This document shows positions 61,238 to 64,000 of a DNA stretch of 64,000 nt, one piece after another (positions within the stretch are counted from its first letter, which is position 1; every line of letters begins with the position of its first letter). The notes beneath the pieces are model-generated. The model ran no database searches. It saw only the letters and a list, made by a program, of their open reading frames with translations, and was not told the origin of the DNA. This stretch comes from Candidatus Melainabacteria bacterium. Its GTDB lineage: Bacteria > Cyanobacteriota > Vampirovibrionia > Obscuribacterales > Obscuribacteraceae. The stretch spans positions 248,001-312,000 of the forward strand of contig JAFKGK010000003.1 in NCBI GenBank assembly GCA_017307165.1. The letters are read 5' to 3'. The position numbers and the translations under genes are program-made.

Positions 61238-61717
61238 TTAGGAGATATCTGTGCTCAATCGAGCAAACAGATCCCTCATTTTGTTTATGACATCGGTCAT
61301 GGCAATAGGATCGGGACCAGGAACGAGCGGATATTGCATGATGCCTCGGGCAATATATTTTTCGGCAAAATCAATCGAGCGCGGGATTAGATGCATATGA
61401 AAGTGAGGCTGTGCCTCGGCTAGAGTAAATGAATAAATACGAAATGGTTCTGGCGTGATGATACGTCGGATGGCCAGAGTAGAGGCCTGGACTACTTGTC
61501 CTAGCATGCGACTTTCTTGCTGTTTAAACGACGAGGCGTCTAGAATGTGCCGGCGGGACTCGATCAGTAGATAGCCGAGGATGTCTGTCTCGAGGCTGTG
61601 TCTGACGATAAAATGATCGTTTGCATAAATCAAAGTGTCTGGTATACCTGGCTCTGATGCAAAGTCGCGGCGGTGGCAGATTGCACATTGGTTTTTTTGT
61701 TTTGATTGGTCGTGCAT
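61238..61717 (-). CDS. HIT-family nucleotide hydrolase/transferase
   Basis: A 159-residue protein. QPHFHMHLIPRS contains the histidine triad H-x-H-x-H of HIT enzymes, which hydrolyse dinucleoside polyphosphates or nucleoside phosphoramidates. An N-terminal CAICHRRD pair likely holds zinc, as in several HIT proteins. VIRHSLETDILGYLLIESRRH is the beta-sheet core. ATG 61717 places the Cys pair close to the N-terminus; an upstream ATG at 61762 in the same frame is possible and adds 15 basic residues. It stands alone on the minus strand. Confidence 0.85.
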   Translation of the reverse strand: MHDQSKQKNQCAICHRRDFASEPGIPDTLIYANDHFIVRHSLETDILGYLLIESRRHILDASSFKQQESRMLGQVVQASTLAIRRIITPEPFRIYSFTLAEAQPHFHMHLIPRSIDFAEKYIARGIMQYPLVPGPDPIAMTDVINKMRDLFARLSTDIS

Positions 61718-61911
61718 GACAGATTTGACTCTAAAAATGGTGGCTCTTTGTAATCGGAACATTATCAGAGACTGCGTGGTCTTAGACCATACCCGATCGA
61801 TGTCAATCGAGATTTTATTGCAATATTTTGGAAAAATTTTCTGTCAAGAAGAAGAAAATAGTCTCGTACGTGGAAAATGGCCTTTAGGACTTTTCGTTAA
61901 AGGATACTTCG

Positions 61912-62961
61912 ATGATAAAAATGACGGAAGACATTCCGGCCTCAAGAAGGCAGCATAAAGCAGCCAGAGCAGTCAGTCTCGGACTTTCTCTCCTGGTTTG
62001 CCTCGGCGGTACGACCGCATTTGCTCCTGCTTTTGCCGTTGATTCGGCCGATGATGTGGGGCTTTTTGGTTCGATCACAGTGACCCGTCATGCCAAGGCA
62101 GCTATTGCTGCCGTCCAGTCCGGCGCTTGGGATCAAGCCTTTAATAACTATCGTGCAGCTGTCGGTCTCAGCCCCAAGACTCCTGATTTTTATTATGGTC
62201 TCTACAATTCGGCTGTGCATCTCGGTCAATGGGATCAGGCCAAACTTGCTCTCAATAGCCTCTTTGATATCGAGCCGGCCGCCAAGGGCAAGCTCAACGC
62301 TGAGATGGGGCTTGTGCTCACCAAGGCCGGACGTTACGAAGAGGCCATCCCCTATCTCAAAAAAGCCTTGCCGACAGCCAGCGAAGACGCCAATTTTATG
62401 AGCGAAAAGCTTGCACTCTTGCGAGAAAAGAGCCTCGCCGAGCCGGTGAAGGTGGCAGCCGATCCCAATGCCAAGCCTTATGTAGAGCCACCTGCCTTTA
62501 CGCCGCCGCCCGCTCGTGAATTGGTACATGCGGATGACGTGCGCATCGACAAATCCAAGTTTGCACTATCCTTCGAAAATGCTTTCTATTATTCAGAGTT
62601 TATTGGTATCTGTACCTATGAAGGCATGGATAAGCAAACCGACATCACATTCTTTCGCCCACCAATCACTCGGTTTCATATCGAAAAAGTATTGAAGGGC
62701 CCGCCCCTCAACAAAAATCTTCCGCTCAGATTTGAGTTTCATGACAAGATCTCAGATTCTGGCGAGGCTCCAAAAGACTGGAAATTTGGTCCGGACAAGC
62801 TACCTAAAAAGGACAGTCGCTGGTTGATCTTTATTCAAAACGCTGTGCCCAGGGCTGGTGCCTTTGATACTTATCACGGTAGTTATGGCCGCCAAGAAGC
62901 TACAGAAGAAAACCTCAACAAGATCTATCAAATCATCGAACTGCACCGCGGTCAGCAATAA
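61912..62961 (+). CDS. Secreted TPR protein with unknown C-terminal domain
   Basis: A 349-residue protein with signal peptide (about 15-43, ending FAVDSA). TPR-like helices run at about 60-170 (AAVQSGAWDQAFNNYRAAVG, then WDQAKLALNSLFDIEPAAKG, then AGRYEEAIPYLKKAL). The C-terminal 150 residues hold a beta-rich domain (FALSFENAFYYSEFIGICTY, then FRFEFHDKIS-like) of no family I know. An AAAGGA ribosome site lies before ATG 61912. The next TPR gene starts 10 bases downstream, so the two are one operon, likely in envelope function. Confidence 0.7.
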   Translation: MIKMTEDIPASRRQHKAARAVSLGLSLLVCLGGTTAFAPAFAVDSADDVGLFGSITVTRHAKAAIAAVQSGAWDQAFNNYRAAVGLSPKTPDFYYGLYNSAVHLGQWDQAKLALNSLFDIEPAAKGKLNAEMGLVLTKAGRYEEAIPYLKKALPTASEDANFMSEKLALLREKSLAEPVKVAADPNAKPYVEPPAFTPPPARELVHADDVRIDKSKFALSFENAFYYSEFIGICTYEGMDKQTDITFFRPPITRFHIEKVLKGPPLNKNLPLRFEFHDKISDSGEAPKDWKFGPDKLPKKDSRWLIFIQNAVPRAGAFDTYHGSYGRQEATEENLNKIYQIIELHRGQQ

Positions 62962-62971
62962 GGAGACTATA

Positions 62972-63520
62972 GTGAATAAAACAGTTTTGCTGTCCGGCTT
63001 AGCATTTGCGGCCCTGGTATCCGGATCGCTCTCGATGCCAGAGGCGCGTGCCGACGCCTTGATGGGTGATACACCAGCCAGTCGCAAGGAGATGATCCAC
63101 ACCTGCCTTTTGGAGTGCTATAGCAATCTGAGACGCCCCGAAGCTGAAAGCGAATATGCTATCGTCTTGCAGCTCAAGCCTCAAGATCCAGTCTTGCACT
63201 ACAATTATGGTGTGTTTTTGCAAAAGGCCAATAAGATCGGTCCGGCTATTACCCAGTACAGGCTTGCCACTAAATACGATCCTGGCAATGTGGATTTTCA
63301 CGGCGTGCTAGGACAGATGCTCATGTACAACAAAGACTTTAACGGTGCGTACAATGAGCTGGGGCGCGCTATACAGATGCCTGGCGGAGATAAGTACAAG
63401 GCTCAATACGAAAATGCTGTGCGTTACAAGCAGCAAGCAGATGCCAATCGTGCAGCCGCTGCTACCAAAAAGTCTGCTGCTCCTGCCAAGGCCAGGCCTG
63501 CTGACGATGATGACGACTAA
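62972..63520 (+). CDS. Small secreted TPR protein
   Basis: A 182-residue protein starting at GTG 62972, with AAGGAG 6 bases upstream. A signal peptide (1-24, ending EARA/DA) precedes three TPRs at about 35-140 (SNLRRPEAESEYAIVLQLKP, then YNYGVFLQKANKIGPAITQY, then KDFNGAYNELGRAIQM). An Ala/Lys stretch and an acidic tail (DDDDD) end it. The reading open further upstream is inside the previous gene. It follows the preceding TPR gene and ends just before a bidirectional terminator. Confidence 0.72.
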   Translation: MNKTVLLSGLAFAALVSGSLSMPEARADALMGDTPASRKEMIHTCLLECYSNLRRPEAESEYAIVLQLKPQDPVLHYNYGVFLQKANKIGPAITQYRLATKYDPGNVDFHGVLGQMLMYNKDFNGAYNELGRAIQMPGGDKYKAQYENAVRYKQQADANRAAAATKKSAAPAKARPADDDDD

Positions 63521-63538
63521 AGCAATCTGGTAGCAAAT

Positions 63539-63575
63539 AAAAAGGCCGGTATCTTATTTGATACCGGCCTTTTTT
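63539..63575. terminator. Bidirectional Rho-independent terminator
   Basis: AAAGGCCGGTATC (63541-63553) and its inverse GATACCGGCCTTT pair over at least 13 bp around a TTATTT loop, with A-runs before and T-runs after. It serves both the plus-strand TPR operon and the minus-strand GGDEF gene, whose stop falls within the terminator. Confidence 0.88.
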
Positions 63576-63999
63576 AGTCGTCAATGACCACTTGCCGTCG
63601 ACCTCGTTCTTTTGCCAGATAGAGCCTGCGATCTGCGACTTTGACCAATTCAAAGACCGACTCCCCATCCTGTGGATATTCGGCAATGCCACCAGAAAAC
63701 GAATTGTAAAAGACTTCTCCCTTATCGCCTGAATAGCCGACTTTGGTAAACTCGTCCAGTACTCTTTGCACAGCCAGGTGCATCGTGGTCTTTGTCTCGC
63801 GCTTGAAGGCCAGGATAAATTCTTCGCCTCCCCAACGGCCACGGAGATCATCTACACGAAAACGCCTGGACAGGAGCTGGCCCAGGCCTGCAAGGACCTT
63901 GTCTCCAGCCAGGTGTCCATAAGTATCGTTGACCTTTTTAAAATGATCCACGTCCAGCAAGCAGATAGTAAATGTCGTCTTGAGTCTTTGCGACTCGGC
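63574..63999 (-). CDS. GGDEF-domain diguanylate cyclase, 5' end cut by window
   Basis: The frame is open to the window edge; about 141 C-terminal residues are visible. LLDVDHFKKVNDTYGHLAGD is the GGDEF-domain Mg/GTP segment, and RWGGEEFILAF is the catalytic GG(E/D)EF loop, here intact. A C-terminal FSGGIAEYP, then KVADRRLYLAKERGRRQV completes the domain. It makes c-di-GMP. No inhibitory RxxD site is seen at the usual place before GGEEF (RVDDLRGRWGGEEF: RVDD is close to it). The sensor part lies outside the window. It is on the minus strand, tail to tail with the secreted TPR genes. Confidence 0.9.
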   Translation of the reverse strand, partial: AESQRLKTTFTICLLDVDHFKKVNDTYGHLAGDKVLAGLGQLLSRRFRVDDLRGRWGGEEFILAFKRETKTTMHLAVQRVLDEFTKVGYSGDKGEVFYNSFSGGIAEYPQDGESVFELVKVADRRLYLAKERGRRQVVIDD

Positions 64000-64000
64000 C

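Noticed and set aside
1..64000. CRISPR array, prophage, insertion sequence, rRNA or tRNA
   Set aside because: I saw no regularly spaced repeats, transposase, integrase or phage structural genes, and no cloverleaf-like or rRNA-like sequence in the intergenic gaps.

Overview
The window most resembles a non-photosynthetic relative of cyanobacteria (Melainabacteria/Vampirovibrionophyta, Obscuribacterales-like). This is an inference from gene content: many secreted tetratricopeptide (TPR) proteins of the 'kinesin light chain' style, a cyanobacterial/plant-type LL-diaminopimelate aminotransferase (dapL), a PATAN (DUF4388) protein, a BT1-family transporter and a tripartite RND pump. There is no rRNA or tRNA to test it. 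The DNA is mid-GC, densely coded on both strands, and often uses TTG or GTG starts and 1-4 bp gene overlaps. Both window ends cut genes: the first gene is open through base 2 and the last (a GGDEF protein, minus strand) is open through base 63999.

Region by region. 1-9425: a type IV secretion/conjugation module (Gly-rich secreted protein, DUF2225-like Cys protein, PrgI/VirB3-like membrane protein, VirB4 ATPase, VirB8-like protein, VirD4/TraG-type coupling protein with a zinc-ribbon tail), then a bacterial serpin (9495-10634) and an Na+/H+ antiporter. 12331-22813: secreted TPR proteins around a three-gene RND efflux operon (outer-membrane factor, permease, adaptor; minus strand). 22837-24348: a double-domain methyltransferase. 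24418-36730: a tight minus-strand cluster of nine biosynthesis-type genes plus a Fur regulator, with a divergent BT1-type transporter at 37179-38450. 38559-49198: a replication-relaxation protein, an orphan OppF-type ATPase, a hydroxyacyl-CoA dehydrogenase, TPR and TonB-C-like proteins, a GntR/FCD regulator with its operator repeats, a PATAN/degenerate-GGDEF protein and dapL. 49335-63999: two GT-C type membrane proteins, a BaiN-like flavoprotein, a PlsC acyltransferase, a FecR-like protein, a HerA-type ATPase, a protein of repeated MshEN-like units, a HIT protein, two secreted TPR proteins and a diguanylate cyclase.

The most promising undescribed system is the 24418-38450 cluster. In transcription order it holds an aspartyl-hydroxylase-fold Fe(II)/2-oxoglutarate enzyme, an unrecognised protein with a DGNHR motif, a CooC/MinD-like ATPase, a group-III PLP decarboxylase, a cysteine-synthase/SbnA-like enzyme fused to a rhodanese, a SufS-type cysteine desulfurase, a phytoene-desaturase-like flavoenzyme, a GNAT-like protein, Fur, and a second CooC-like ATPase paralogous to the first. 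The intergenic region between this operon and the divergent transporter carries a perfect 10-bp dyad with GAGAAT-type Fur half-sites plus a second copy of the same element. My reading is a metal-regulated pathway that makes or modifies a sulfur- and amino-acid-derived small molecule (possibly a metallophore). The product is unknown, and no NRPS, PKS or IucA/IucC-type synthetase is present.
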